Assembly (NCBI GenBank): GCA_038503075.1
Contig: JBCAML010000010.1
Span: forward strand, 806,001-870,000
Direction of reading: 5' to 3'
DNA: 64,000 nt
From: Gyromitra esculenta
Lineage: Eukaryota > Ascomycota > Pezizomycetes > Pezizales > Discinaceae
Shown here: positions 46,608 to 59,665 of the stretch, one piece after another
How the letters are laid out: every line of letters starts with the position of its first letter
Numbering within the stretch: the stretch's first letter is position 1
Position numbers and translations under genes: made by a program
Notes under the pieces: generated by a model
Told to the model about the DNA's origin: nothing
Seen by the model: the letters and a program-made list of their open reading frames with translations, nothing else
The model's database searches: none

Positions 46608-47281
46608 TCTCCTGAGTTGGTCAAAGAACTCTTGGACGGATTGCTGAACGGGTTATCGGCAGCTTTGGCTGGATTGGTTATCTAAGTTTTCTATGCCTGT
46701 TTCAAGGAAGATGTTAATAGCATACATTAATGTCTCCTTTTGAGATTGAACCCTATTAGTTTCGTCTTCGCATCCGTTTGCTTTCAACACATCGTTATAA
46801 CTCTTTATTTCTTTATTTATTTCCATATTGGAACTGTAGTACTACACGCAGTACATCAAGCCACAAGAAACATGGTTCTAAAGTATATAGGCATCAGACA
46901 CTCCAGTTCACCACTCTAAAACTCTACCACATGTGTAGTTTAATTTCTTCTAGACTTTCGATTTTCCTAGCAGGCTCTAATAGAAGCCTTTTAGAAATGC
47001 TGCTCGCTATTGTTCACTGCCTATGAGGTCGTAAGCAACGTATCTGCATGTGTATTTACTAGACGAATAGACAGGGTCAATCAGGCTTAAGGTAAGACAC
47101 CAATGCAAGTCACTATCCTGGTGCCCGTTGCCAAGCATCGCCTACCTCGTTGCTGTGGGTGATTCTTTGTCTTTAGCGACGTCAACAACAACGAAAACAG
47201 GCATCCCTAGAGAGCGAATTCTCAAGCCCTCCCCCATCGAAGAGACCTGTATTCCCGAGATGCGTTTCTTCGACAACGACA
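46608..47281. other. HsbA 3' remnant and intergenic spacer
   Basis: 46608-46682 is the apparent former C-terminus of the HsbA protein. The rest shows no gene, and the right end is the promoter of the next gene. Confidence 0.5.
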
Positions 47282-48645
47282 ATGCCCGACGATCCAATAG
47301 AGCGCCTCGAAATCCTCGTCCATTCCGCGGCGCCCACCTCCAAAAAGGAAGATGACAGATTGAGGGCACAGGCGCTTGCATGCCTGCGATTTCAACCAAC
47401 TAAAAGGACACTCCTCACAGACATTACTTTTACGAGAGATCAATTGCAGTTAGATGAAGGAGATAGTAGCGGTACTCAAAGATTGCGAAGTTCTCGGACG
47501 AGGTCGCAGACGAGAAAGAGCCGGGAGAACAGCCAACAAGAGGCAGAGATGCAGGAACAACGCTTAAAGGTCTCTCAAACTACAAAGTTTAGGTCCCGAA
47601 TTACAAAATCTACACATGATAGCTCAATCAAAGCGTTGAAACGTAGTGTGAAATGTATTTTTTCTGCCCAATACCCCAAGCTTTTAGGATATTGGAGAGA
47701 GCTTTTTTCTGAATTTTTGTTGGTGCTACAGTTGGTGAAGATCATGTGATCCATGGGTTACTATCACAGGCTGTTGATGCTGGAATATCCCCAATGGTCT
47801 TGACACCCCAGGAACAAAGTCAACCTCGTTTAGAAAACTTTTTGGACCCTACCGCTTCTTATGAAGATGAACCACCGAGCAGCTATGCCACTTCACGTTT
47901 CGACTCTTGGGAATCTCCATCCGCCAGTATCCCCGACTCACAGCCCTTCTTCGATAATCCAATTCTAATTCCCCTTATTCCACCTTCTAATCCACCTGCT
48001 ATCCCATCTGCTTCAAGAGCCGAAGATGAAGCCGAGCCCTCTAACGAGCCCACGCTCTTCACTCTTTCTGGTGCCTCTTTCTCTTACGCTCCTCTGCCTC
48101 CCAAACCCAGCTCTCTTCCCTCAATATCTCACCATCTTGAAAGATCTCTTTCTCTTTCAGAGTCTTCTCTTACCTCATTAAATTCTGCGAGTTATCCCTC
48201 TTCACCACGCCTTCCTGAATTTAACCCATCCTTTGCGCTGAGAACATTTGTCGAGGGCCCATATGAAATCCTTTTCCCGGTCCCCAATACTGATTCAAAT
48301 CCCGAGCTCATTACTCCCCAACTGAAAGCAATAACGATGCTCAATGGTGGGGCGTTGATGGAAAAGTACCAAAAACTCAAGAAAAGCCAAGTTAGAGAAT
48401 TGAGGGAATGGGAAAGAGGCTACTGGAACGTAGACACGAGTTCTTGGATAGACGTCAAAACTATGGTTCGTTTCTGGAATCTTTTGAAAGACAACGTTGT
48501 GCATGGACGCTTAGGCTTCGTCAACGTATTCTTGAATGATGAGGAGGGAGTTATTGTTAAAGTCTATTGCTTTGGGGGAATAGCAGAATGTGTAAGTTGC
48601 ACCTTCAAAGATGGTTTTCCGGTGATATGGCTAAGATGGTTGTAG
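47282..48645 (+). CDS. Hypothetical fungal protein, 2 exons (alternative third exon possible)
   Basis: Exons 47282-47654 and 47732-48645 give 428 residues. I do not recognise a named domain. The N-terminus MPDDPIERLEILVHSAAP then DDRLRAQALACLRFQP is helical and followed by a basic region. Intron 1 (77 nt) joins ALKRSV to FGEDHVIHGLLSQAVDAG. The middle (about residues 150-290) is disordered and rich in Pro and Ser. A compact C-terminal part (FALRTFVEGPYEILFPVPN, then WNVDTSSWIDVKTMVRFWNLLKDNVVHGRLGFVNVF) looks folded. Near the end a GTAAGT donor at 48592 and a TGTAG acceptor ending at 48645 could be a 54-nt intron. Using it would replace the last 17 residues with 29 others, ending at 48735. 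The unspliced end is kept because its sequence looks more protein-like. Function is unknown. Confidence 0.68.
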
Positions 48646-51600
48646 CTCTGGTGTGCATTGTTTGTCATGAGTTCTAGGAGTTTGAAAAACGCAAAATGGA
48701 TAGATGCAAGCAATAACGAGATCATCAAGTTCTGATGAGCAAGAAAGGTGCTTACATGTACAGAATTTTTATGTGAATAATTATTTTATTGTTATTACTA
48801 TGAGTTTAGAGTTTTTCAGTTTTAGGTACTATTGCGCACGTATCTCCCTTTACCCTACACATGTATCTTCGAATTTCCTAATAATAGCTAAGGAAATTTT
48901 CCCCCATTTCTTTGTTTCTTTAATCTTTAGCGATGTTTCCAAAATGTGAGTAAATCCGTTCATCAGATTAGAGATAGTTCAGGTTCGCTCTAGCCATATC
49001 TCAAATCAAAATTTAATCGTTGAGTTCACCCGAAATAGGGACGATTTCGCTTCACAGAAGAACTATTTCCCTAATCACGAAAATCCGTAACAAAAATCGT
49101 ACGAATGTCAACGACCGGCGAGTTTCGCGGCAAAGGATGTAAACAAATCCCTAGCGACCTCCCAAATTTCAATTGAATTGAGACAAACTAACATTAACCT
49201 GTTCCTAGAGGATCTCACATACGATTCGAGCTTAAGCTACACGTACATGTGCATGTACTCCAGCATGCAGAACATAAGCCTGAGTGATTATGCATGATTC
49301 AACTGCGTTTGATAATAGTAACCCATATGGTAATAGGAGGATTACGAGTAAGGTGGTTGATTATGAAAAGCCTGGACGCGTTTGGATAGTCCAACGCCTA
49401 TTAATAGTTCAGTCGCGTTTTTCTTGATGGTAGTTTTCCCAGTTCTACAAACCACCCCAAATATGACGGGAAATACCGCCAGAAATACCGTAGAACGTGT
49501 TCATATGAAAGATGCATAACGATTTCTCAGGTAAGATAGATGGAGATCAACATACATATTATTTTATATCATTACCAATCACTCGAGCTCTCGGGGTTCG
49601 ATCCTGTTTAAAAAGTGATCTCGGCTCATGGAGATTACGATTTCAATGCGTGCGAGCTCACATATTCAAGTTGAGACGGCCAGCTCGACTCGTGGGGGCA
49701 TATTAAACACACCTGAAGGCTGGAAAGAAACCCATCCAGGTAGATGCATGGGTAAGTGTCAAGACGCCACGCCACCAATAGCAAACTTGGTCTTTGATAC
49801 AGTATAACCCCCCCGACATTATAGTGCATTAGTGTGCTCGGGTATTGATTTTTATATTTTTATATCGAGATTACGGCAAACTATATGCTCAAAATCGAGA
49901 TTTAATGATGGGGGAGTACCAGCTGAAACTGAAACGGGACAGCAGACCGTTTTCTTATAGTGAGAGGTATTGCACCACAGTATTGGGTGGGGGATCTCTG
50001 GCTGTATCAGGTAGATGGGCCGACAACCAGTTGGGCTGCAGCTGCAACGATTCTCACTGGCATAAGTAAGTAAATAAATAAAAAATAAAAAGATTTGGCA
50101 ACCAATCAAATTCATGGAATATCACTCGTTATATCACTGGTGCGTTTGAGTGCGCTGTCAATTGATTGTCGTACGAAGGACCAAAACCCCAACCATCTGG
50201 CGTTTTTTGCCAAGTACTTTTCGTTGAGATGCAATGGGTGTTTCGTTAAAAACACGATATTTCATATCAACATTTATCTCATTAAGCACTGCAAGATGAG
50301 GATTAACGATCGAGTTTACAGTGGAACATTACCAATAGCCAAGATCAATCAATAGCAGCTAGCTCAGAGTCAAGCAATGAGCAACGAGCAAGGCTACACT
50401 TGATGAAAGTGCAAACAGTCCTAGGATGTGCTCCAGCATTGGGGCGTTCGATTGTCGGTGAAGATAAAGCGGTCAGCCGACTCGTGGGCCGCCTTGGGTA
50501 CAATGCCCTGAAACCAAGGCTCTCCTAGCTTGATCCATGGAGTTCTGTGATTTTGTTGTGCTTTCCCCGCGTTTGAGTACAAATTCCCGGACCTTACCAG
50601 AAAGGGCTTCGGCGATTGTCAGACGCTAGGATAACACAAACGGCTTCATTAACAGGAGACACCTGGGTGAAAATTCAAAAAATTACTATATCTCACTATA
50701 TTCAAGAAATTTGGGATTGCTATATCCGATTATAATTACATATTAGAATAAGCGAAGAATTTCCAAATCCAAGGATCGTGCGACGTTGCAGGATCAAGTC
50801 GTTAATTGTGGAGATTTCGTAATATCCCTATCAAATATCACACAATAACACGTGCAAGCAACATATTCCGAATGCAGAGTTACTTCCTCCTGATATCTTA
50901 TCACCTTTAGTACGTGTATCTTACCGATCATCGGATATACCAAGTCCTCGAGCTCTAGGTGTAAGGCCTCGAGGCTGGCCCAGCCCTCCGTAATTCAATA
51001 CATTGATTTTAATCTTTTGCGATCGTCTTAAAACTCCCATCTATTTCGTCATCTCAAATAACATCTCAAATAATAGGTCCATGGAGGAAAAATTGAGACA
51101 TCCCCTTATCTCAATGTTACTAGATTCAAGAAATCTATGAAATTTTTTGCTTCCAACTGGTGGACTCGGACCACTGAGCGAGAACCATGGAAACGTACGC
51201 GCTGAAATACCTCCGATGGTGGGTCAGGACGTTCCAAAAAGATATACCTTGTGAAGATCTCGGCCACGGTGAGGGATTTAAAATCAATTTCGAGGGATAA
51301 TATGGTGAAACGAAATATGGTCTGTTCACAAAGAAAATACCAAGCACATCTCAAAAGACAGATCTCCACGAATAGTTGCACGTAAGCGCCGATGTCTGAG
51401 GAGAAAGATATGGGATGAATAGAGCTTAGACCACTAGCTAAGGGCAATAAGGATCCTGCTATAGCTAGGATAAAGAAAACGGAAGCTCATGAGTCTCTCA
51501 CGGACAGCCACATGACCTATGATAGATGAAAGCCATTTCTCTCAGACTCGAATCCTTGGAACCTAGCTTATGCCGAGTATCCACCCCTACCCAATAGTAT

Positions 51601-54600
51601 GGTGTAGTAGCAAATCACCAATCAGAGCAGCCGGAGCGTGTACATCCATAAATGTATTTCTAACATAGCGTAATGCCAACCACCTAGGTTGATAGCCCAT
51701 AAAATCCGGATAATCTTTATCCCACAACTGTCTCAAGTAAATCTATTATAGTGAAAATGTGGGGAAAAGATATCGGTGGTATGTTTCACGGCTGGAGAAC
51801 TCCATCCAGGGCGCATAAAAGGAGGAATGTTCAGCGCGAGTGATTTTTCATGATTCAATGGATTTACGCGCCACTGTCTCAACCCAGCTTTGCACATGGG
51901 ATCTTCGCTCCTTTATAAGTGCTTTGGGAAGGAGAAATTGTGCGTGACTGATATGGAAGAGTCACGGCGATTCAGCAGTCTCGTATAAATAGGATTGGTG
52001 TAGACTGAAGCATCATCATTCGATCGCCACATCCTTGTGTCTGAGTAAACCTGTTCGTGGCTATTTCAAATGATCAGAGATATGTATTTTAATAGGGTGA
52101 CGATACTTAGATCATATCCAAAGACCGTTAGTGACTGAGATCAGCGCCGAGTGATAACAGATGAGCATAACCCCCCAGCTTGGCAACGTGGACCGCAACC
52201 AATCAACCACGTATGCCTAAGGAACGCGCAATATTGTTGTGCCTTTTGCTGTTCCTTTGTATCCTCACTCTCTCACCGCGAGGAGGTAGGGGGCACACGC
52301 GTTCTAGATAAGGAACGCACCATTTACATCACAGCAAACCAGGATTTCGAAAAACACGCGGGGAGGCAATGAATGAGATGAGTCCCTTCTTAGTGCTAGG
52401 TAGCCATACAGAGATCCCAAAGAGGCGTGCCTTCCCTCGTGAATTTCGTTCTGGCCTGCAGCGCTAGTCACTCAGCCATCCTCTTTTTTGTGCGGCGATG
52501 CTGAAAACTTGGGAACAGCGCCTGATTCGAAGCCGAGGACTCCCACCAGAGCGGTTACCGGGACCTATTCAAAGGTCATCACCAATTGCAACTTCTAAAT
52601 TATGTCTAACTTTGACTTCGCCTAAAAACACAGAACTGATACCTGATACCTAGCTGACCTGGTTATCGGAGCCCATTAACCCGGGCTGTCATCTTCCGCG
52701 GACTTTGGTTTCTGGATTTCAGGCAAAGTTTAAGCCGAATGGGATGCGGTATTTCCCTTGTTTCAATTTTTAAGTTTTTAGGCGTTTACTCATAGAGCTC
52801 CAATAAGATATCAAAATATCCCCATGACCTGAAATTGGTCATACAAACCCCCCCATTACTCGGGCCACTAAATCGTTCTACTGTGATTTGAAGTATTTAT
52901 TAGTTATTCGCTTGTTAAAAAAAAGGCTTTTGCATGTGACTCTTTAATAATCTGCAAAAACCGTGGACTTCAGCGATGTAAGTATTTGCCTGCTGGTTGG
53001 TCATTGCACCTAACCCGGAAATGTTGTTTCCAGCTTACATAAATATTCAAATTTCTATTGAAGACGTCCTGAATAGGTTAGTTCGAGTCAGATAATCCAA
53101 CGACATCGAGGAAGCAATGCTCCTGTACTACACAGGCGGGTAACTAATCACAAAACGACTTCTCCTGAGTCGCACACGAATTCATGTGTTAAGACTCCGA
53201 TCGGGATGACAATCCTTTGGTTCAAAAATAGTGCTTTCATTTTTAGTTCCCTTACTTGGAGGTATTTCGCAGTAAGCTTATACTCTGTGTGTCAAAATAA
53301 ATAAATAAGGTATTTGGGAAGGTAGGACAGACAAACCCAGCTACCAAGTACATTATTGTACGAGGGCTGAATGCATACATGTGGATAAGACCGAAAGTCT
53401 ATTCTCGTGTGATTGTTGCGCATCCAATTACACGGGTATTCCCGTGCGCATTTTCAGAAAAAGACTCATTTTCCTAGGCCGACTGAATACCGATCGACAG
53501 TAATGCCGAGAAGATTAGTAGATAGTAAAAACCGTGCGGAGATGAAAGCTTGTCTGCTAGCCGACATTATCGCTGAAGAATCCTAAAGAAGAAATCTAAT
53601 GGAGAAGATCGAAGCACAGAAGTTTGGAATGCAACCGATCCGCTTGCATGCGTAACCGAACCCTGGAGTATCGATATGCTGCATCAAGATTATGCAGAGA
53701 GGAACCACGTGACGAGTATTGCCGTTTGGATTTGGTGTTCTGACAGGTTTAGCTAGTTGGTCTGCGGCAGTTAGCAAATGCAACGCGTCCCGGAGATGAG
53801 ATGAGCGGATGCAGGAAGCTCGGAACCAAAGTTGGTGCAAAAACTCACCACCAAGATCTGCTCATATTAACTGTCACTCTGGAATAGCCGTCACCCTACA
53901 GCAAGCAGCAAACCTAAGAATAAGAATTTAGCGAGCGAGGCAATTCGCAAAGCCTGTGTGGGTTTTCGTTTACTGCTCCGATGGCAATTATGAATCGAAT
54001 TCGATAAAATACGGGTTGTGGGGGACCCCCACGATCGCACAAAGCCGAGCCGCCACGGATAATTTTACAATCGGAAACCTGCACGGAAAATAAGAAGCAT
54101 TAGAATGTCTCCTGAGTGCATGATCATAAAAACTCACATATATAGATCTGAATCTCGTAAGATTGACTTTATCGAGAGCCTAGGCGTTCGATAACTTGCA
54201 TCCAGAGTCTCGATATCGTCGTTCGCTAGCCTCCCAGGGTGGAAAAGAGGGGGGAAATCCCTTCTGAAAGTGCAACAAGATCTGTTTGTGTGAAAGGCAT
54301 CTTGATGTGAGTCTATTACGAACACCAACGCTTCCAACCGTGTCACCTTAATTAGGAACCCATCCCTGCAAAGAGGGAGCTAAGCAGTTTTCGTAATTCT
54401 CAGACATAGCAGGGTCCCCATTTGTTTGTTATTTGTCAACCTGTTGGTGAGCTAATTCGTCAAATGATAGGGCTGCTTAACCTGGTGAAAATATATATCT
54501 ATAACTTGATAAGTCTCGCAGTGGTTGCTGTAAACGCTTGCGGCAAGACCAAGAACCCGCGATTTTTATTCGTGTTAATCATCCGTGCGTCCCAGGAAGC

Positions 54601-55215
54601 ACCTGAAACTAAGCAAAAAGGAACATAAAGTTGGCGTGCAGATCGGTTATCGAAATGTTGTGCATGAACAACCTCATTTCGGTTGATGTCGGACCCGCCG
54701 GTTTCAAACACCCTGCCCACCCACGTGAACAGCGCGCGCTTCGAACTGCTCTTGTTTTGTTTTATCTTTTTTATCTTTTTCCGCAATTTGTTTCTTCTGT
54801 GATCCTAGACATTTCCGAGGGCGGTTTTTTTTATTGCGGCTTTTGGCTTTTTTTTTTTTAATTTTATCTGCGGCTCAGATTCGTGAAACTATGCTCCTGC
54901 CCGCGTATGACGAAAATAAGGAAAATTAGTGATCTCGACATGAGGTTTTCCGTACCCGTATTCGTCGTAATTTTCGAAGTTGTTTATACTACCAAGCCGG
55001 AGGGGGCCTTGGGCAATTGACGAAACGAAAAGGAAACAAATAATGAGAGAAAGAGAGATAGAAGGAAACAATAAGCCATGGAGCAGCACTCCACAATCAT
55101 ACTCAGAACAATTAAGACGATAGGTGTAGTCATCTACTTACAGAGATATGCCCCGTTCAGGAACAGGGTTTAATTGAACGAAATTGAACGAAATGAAGCA
55201 ATGAAGATCAGTCGA

Positions 55216-55239
55216 GAGATGAGATGAGATGAGATGAGA
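55216..55239 (+). repeat. GAGAT pentamer microsatellite
   Basis: Four to five units of GAGAT occur in non-coding DNA. Confidence 0.8.
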
Positions 55240-56836
55240 ACGTCGGACTTTTTGGCGAAAGATTTCCTTCCCTGCGGCCGACCCGTGCTCCCGCGTTATG
55301 CGTCCTCGTGAACACGAAGCATCGCGTCCTCGAACCCGAGAATTCTCGTCCGTGCTTCACCTGATCTGATATCAACGAGATATCGATTTTGTCAACAAGC
55401 GGCCCGTACCCTCCCTGTCCATGATTTGAATTCCCAAGGCTCGCTCCATGAACGCCTTGTCATTCATTTATTTATCCTGGAATTTGAATTGATGGATATG
55501 GCTGTAAGTGCGCCCGTTTTTGCCTCGTGTGGGTCCAGTGGCCCGTAAAACGGGGATCGGGTAGAGAAGGCACCTGGGATGGTATTGCTAAACCGGGGCG
55601 GGAGGATTCGGAGGAAATGAATCCATGTTACGAACGAAGAAGGCTCAGTAGCAATTTACGAAAAGCGCAATTGTTCTCTGGGGGGCTTGAGGGACAAGGT
55701 TCAGAGATATTGATGTGATTTTCTCGAGGATCGAGACAGACTCAAATGCCGTCAAGTCTTAACACTACATGTATGAACAATTGATATCAGGCGTCTAAGA
55801 AAGAAAATTTTCTTCGGGATCAAGCCGTGGTATCAGAACAAGGTTATGCTCTTGATCTATCTACTCTGTTCTAGGAAACCACCTTGCAAATGACAACGGA
55901 TGATCGGAGTTGCATTGATCGATGCATTATCTACATACATGCTACTTACATCGACTGCTGTAGGTTACGGTAGGTACATTTCGTCGTCACTGCTGTATGG
56001 TTTTTTTTTTTTCTTGATTCTGCTGCGGAAGATATGATGTTGCACCCGGCGAACAAGAGTATACATATTTCGAGTGAGACTAGATTCAGCCAATCGGAAT
56101 GGTCCACGACGCTCCCAGCCACCGCCATTTCCATTTCCATGCTGACTAACGAACACATCATATCACAGCAGCTCTTCGCGCGCGCGGAAATAAACTGCCA
56201 CACGCCGGCTACGGTTGTCGATATCGCTCTTGTGCGCGAACAAGACAGCAGCCCCTTCCATTCTCCCCCTTTCGCGTGGTGTCTCCATATTCTGACGGCT
56301 TCGGTGCGTCGCTGAGCCTCTCTCGCCAATCAATTGCCAACTCATCCCCAACCCAAACCCTGTGCATCCTTTTTTCGGCCTCGTCTGCTGCCCCCGCTGC
56401 CATCTCCAAGAAGTTCATCCATCCCAGCCTGCCGTGCCCAATCACAGCTCGCTTGGCCCCTCCCCCCACCTTCACAGGAAAAAAAAAGAGGCTGTTGCCA
56501 AAAAATAGAAAGGTAAATCCCAAGAGTCTGTTACCTCCGTCATATCTCATTCTTCAGGCTCTGCAATTTTTTCGTAGTCTGATTTGACTTGTTTGATTTT
56601 CCGTCCTGCGTCCGCTCCCGTAGGGCTGGGAGCCGTGTGTGTGCAAAGGGTCGCCTGCTGACTTTTGACTGGCTGCGCAAGCAAAGCAGCTGACTTTGCT
56701 GCTACCGAATCCCGTACTTTAGCTATCGACCCTGACGAATTATCGGGGGTTATTTCCCAGCTGCTCTAGAAAACCCAGGGTACCAACGACACTAGTCGTT
56801 CTCAGAAGAAAAAAAAAAAGCGTGCCTGGTGGGAAG

Positions 56837-56894
56837 CAGCAGCAACAACAGTCAGTAGTCGCAGTAGCAGCAGTCGCAGCGGCAGCAGCAGGAA
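56837..56894 (+). repeat. CAG/GCA-rich imperfect trinucleotide tract
   Basis: Interrupted AGCAGC, AGTCGC and GGCAGC units lie about 1.5 kb upstream of HAP2. No frame through it is supported as coding. Confidence 0.7.
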
Positions 56895-58423
56895 CATCGA
56901 CAGCAAGATCACACACACTCTTGCACACACACTCTACTGTACGAGTGTTCCGTCATCGAGCAGCTCGACGAAAATAATCCGCACTCAGGTTGCAAATCTT
57001 CGGAGCCGTAACGTAACCCCCCCCAGCTGGGCAGTGTTTGAAAGAAGAAAAGAAAAGTAAGGGAAAAAAAAATACATAAAATATCCCTTGGAAAAATCAA
57101 CAGTAAGTGAGATCGGCAGTGTTGTTGAGTGTCGTGTCGCTGCGGTGGACATGCAAGATGATTGGGGGGGTGATGCGCTGGCACTCGTTCTATGAGGTGC
57201 CGCAGATGGAAACTAGAACGGTTGCTAATCATATCTCTACCCTAGAATCCGTCCAATTCTAGTTCCTCCAATCCCACCAAGGAACTTCCATCGTCATCAG
57301 ATTTTCCTACAACCTAGGCATTACTGCTGCTCTGAGCAAAGTACCTCTACCCCGGCTACTTTTCACTGGAACGGGGAAACATTGTGCGAAACGCTCGGGC
57401 ATCGCGACGACCTCAGTATCATACGGTTCCTTGCTAGTACTTTCGCTTTGAAGGTATTCGACGCCGGTCATCTGTACTGTAACTTCAATTGGCTACGTCT
57501 GAGTGACAGGCGTCATCAGCCTCAGTACGGTTTCCCTTTTAACGCCTCCCCCGCGCTCACCCTTTGCTTCAAGTCACTAACACATCACTTTAAGCTGCAG
57601 GCTTGCTCCCCCCCCATCCCCATTACGAGGTACACACGCACACCCCACCAACACCACCACCACAACCAAGCAGCCTTTGAATTTTCACTCCGCGCAAAAT
57701 ATTTGGCCAACGCAACAGGCGGACACGTGCTTTGCTCTGAGCCCAGATTTTTTAGAAGGAAATTTAAAAATAACAAAAGCCACTCTAAACGAAGGTTTGT
57801 CTGGCATTGAGACATTCACGGCAGATTTTTGCACCAGCGCTGGCAACAACCTGTCGCAGCAGAATAGAAGTTAACATTCTCGAATAAGGCAACAGCCGGG
57901 TTGACGTTCTTTGCAGCTTTCAAACGGGAAACTCCACTCTTGCTGCAACATACTTGAACGGCCAACCACTTGCCTAACGACAACTAGCCGACGAACCGTC
58001 ATCGTTGTACTTACTTACACTGCTGGTTTCTTGAAAGCCTCCAGCTTAAGATCCATCAGATCAACCTGTCAGTTAAGCTCTATCTACTTTGCCGCCTACT
58101 ATAGCTTATAGTCCTTGCTGCCTCTTCCCGCACGGTTGCGTTCCTGACAGATTCTCCGCATTTACCCTATCCAGTCATTCTTCGTTGAACCCGCCGTGGT
58201 GTCTTTGAGATAATATTCGACATATCGCGTCGTCGCGTCTTACGTTGTTACGGATTCACGGCTTTACGAGACACGCATAGAATCACAGCCATCTTTGAAC
58301 TCAACATCCAGTCGCCCTCCTAGTGAATCGGATATCAACACTGAGTGGCATCCCAAAGAGACTTTTCCCTTTCCTCAAAATCCCACGAAGCAACCTGGGA
58401 CCCATCATTTAAACTTCAAAAAA

Positions 58424-59665
58424 ATGGATACATACACTAGATATCCGCAACCTCATCCCTCACATCATGTCCACGCTACCGCTGGATCATATTCGCCACA
58501 ACAAAACCCAGGCGGCGGGGTTGGCGGGGGATCTCCTCACATACCCAACGCGAGCATGCACCAGCCAGGAAACCAACATTCATCACCAATTCAGAACCAA
58601 CCTCACCATCCCTACTATCACCCACACGGCTCTTACATGGGGGGAAATGGAAATATTCCTACATTTTACAATATCCCTGGTGCAGATGGGCTCGCGATAC
58701 AGGTGGGTAACGGTGGACAGAAAGGTGTAGCATCTCCAAGAAACAATCCTGCAGTGAAGGTAAAGCGAGAGAGTGCACGGGGGTCACCACAAATGACAAC
58801 AGCTGCTACGAACCAAGCTGTATCACAGCAGGTTTTGCAGCCTCCGAATCAGCAAGTTCCTCAGTCACAAGTCATGGGTGCTACTCAAGCTCAGGCGCGA
58901 AGAGTGAGCCAACAAGGTACTGCTGGAAGCCCTTCTATGCAGCATGCTCAACCAGTAAATAGCTCAAGAGCCTCAGCACCTCCACAACCCCCAGCAACTC
59001 AACAAGCTCCTCCTCCTCCTCCTCCTCAACAGCAACCTCCCCCCCCTCCGCAGCCGGTACAGCAATCACCAATGCATCACCCTGTACAACCTCATCAGCA
59101 ATCACCGGACCTTGTGCCGGCCGAAGAATCACCGCTCTACGTCAATGCGAAACAGTTTCACCGAATCTTGAAGCGTAGAGTTGCCCGTCAAAAGTTAGAA
59201 GAAGCTTTGAGGTTAACATCGAAGCAACGGAAACCGTATTTGCATGAGTCGCGGCATAACCACGCGATGAGACGGCCTAGAGGGCCTGGGGGAAGGTTTT
59301 TGACTGCAGATGAAGTTGCCGAGATGGAAAAGCGGAAACAAGAGGAGGAAGGAGGTGGAGGTGGGGGAGTGAACGGTGGGCAGGCTGGTGTAGTGAAGGT
59401 CAAAGAGTCCGATAAGATTAACCCGAACAACAACGCAAACCGGACACCTAATCGACCTCCTCATCCTATGGGGGCCGGAAGTAATGGAGGAAGCAATACA
59501 ACACCAACTAGCGGTTCATTGAAAAGGAAGGCAGGTCAGGCAGGTTTGCCTTCAAGTACTCCCGGAAAGAAGTCGAAGCCAGGCAATGGTAGAATGTCAC
59601 ACTCCAACTTGGCGAGCGAGAGCGAAGATGATGGATTGGGGGATATGGGTGATGATGAAGATTAA
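58424..59665 (+). CDS. HAP2: CCAAT-binding factor subunit HAP2/HapB (NF-YA)
   Basis: A single exon of 413 residues starts at the ATG at 58424 (AAAAAATGGATAC context). The in-frame extension to 58295 begins only with TTG and is not used. HAP2/NF-YA is the sequence-specific subunit of the trimeric CCAAT-binding complex. It joins a HAP3/HAP5 histone-fold dimer in the nucleus and controls respiration, iron and nitrogen genes. The first 230 residues are His-, Gln- and Pro-rich and disordered, with a [14 protein letters not shown] run. The conserved core at about 236-296 has the subunit-association helix [20 protein letters not shown], a linker, and the DNA-binding part [20 protein letters not shown] then GRFLTADE. 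The tail is Gly/Asn-rich and ends in an acidic [16 protein letters not shown] basic PGKKSKPG stretch near the end may be a nuclear signal. Confidence 0.96.
   Translation: MDTYTRYPQPHPSHHVHATAGSYSPQQNPGGGVGGGSPHIPNASMHQPGNQHSSPIQNQPHHPYYHPHGSYMGGNGNIPTFYNIPGADGLAIQVGNGGQKGVASPRNNPAVKVKRESARGSPQMTTAATNQAVSQQVLQPPNQQVPQSQVMGATQAQARRVSQQGTAGSPSMQHAQPVNSSRASAPPQPPATQQAPPPPPPQQQPPPPPQPVQQSPMHHPVQPHQQSPDLVPAEESPLYVNAKQFHRILKRRVARQKLEEALRLTSKQRKPYLHESRHNHAMRRPRGPGGRFLTADEVAEMEKRKQEEEGGGGGGVNGGQAGVVKVKESDKINPNNNANRTPNRPPHPMGAGSNGGSNTTPTSGSLKRKAGQAGLPSSTPGKKSKPGNGRMSHSNLASESEDDGLGDMGDDED

Larger units (their letters stand above)
48646..58423. other. Long gene-poor region (about 9.8 kb) including the HAP2 promoter
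   Basis: No gene with family support is seen. Scattered open frames (for example 51106-51447, 54499-54786, 55946-56329, 57382-57810) show no domains, no ATG-led continuity and no plausible intron partners. Noted elements are TACATGTA at 48753-48760 and 55766-55773, a GAGAT microsatellite at 55216-55239, and a CAG/GCA-rich tract at 56837-56894. CCAAT boxes lie upstream of HAP2 at 56090-56094, 56326-56330 and 57488-57492 (reverse). From about 56300 the sequence becomes pyrimidine-rich and probably includes a long HAP2 leader. Confidence 0.45.

Noticed and set aside
49585..49610. GGGTTCGATCC, resembling a tRNA B box
   Set aside because: No A box, anticodon arm or acceptor stem is found at the right distances.
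51155..51185. tRNA-like hairpin (GTGG-ACTCGGA-CCAC)
   Set aside because: The loop lacks the anticodon-loop U33, and no matching acceptor stem or T-arm is found on either strand.
51106..51447. 113-codon minus-strand frame in the 49-58 kb region
   Set aside because: It has no ATG start, no recognisable family and no exon partners.
57382..57810. 142-codon plus-strand frame upstream of HAP2
   Set aside because: Low-complexity His/Pro/Thr composition from a C-rich leader, with no conserved pattern. It could at most be an upstream ORF.
58295..58423. In-frame N-terminal extension of HAP2
   Set aside because: It begins with TTG, has no presequence-like or conserved character, and the ATG at 58424 has a good A-rich context.
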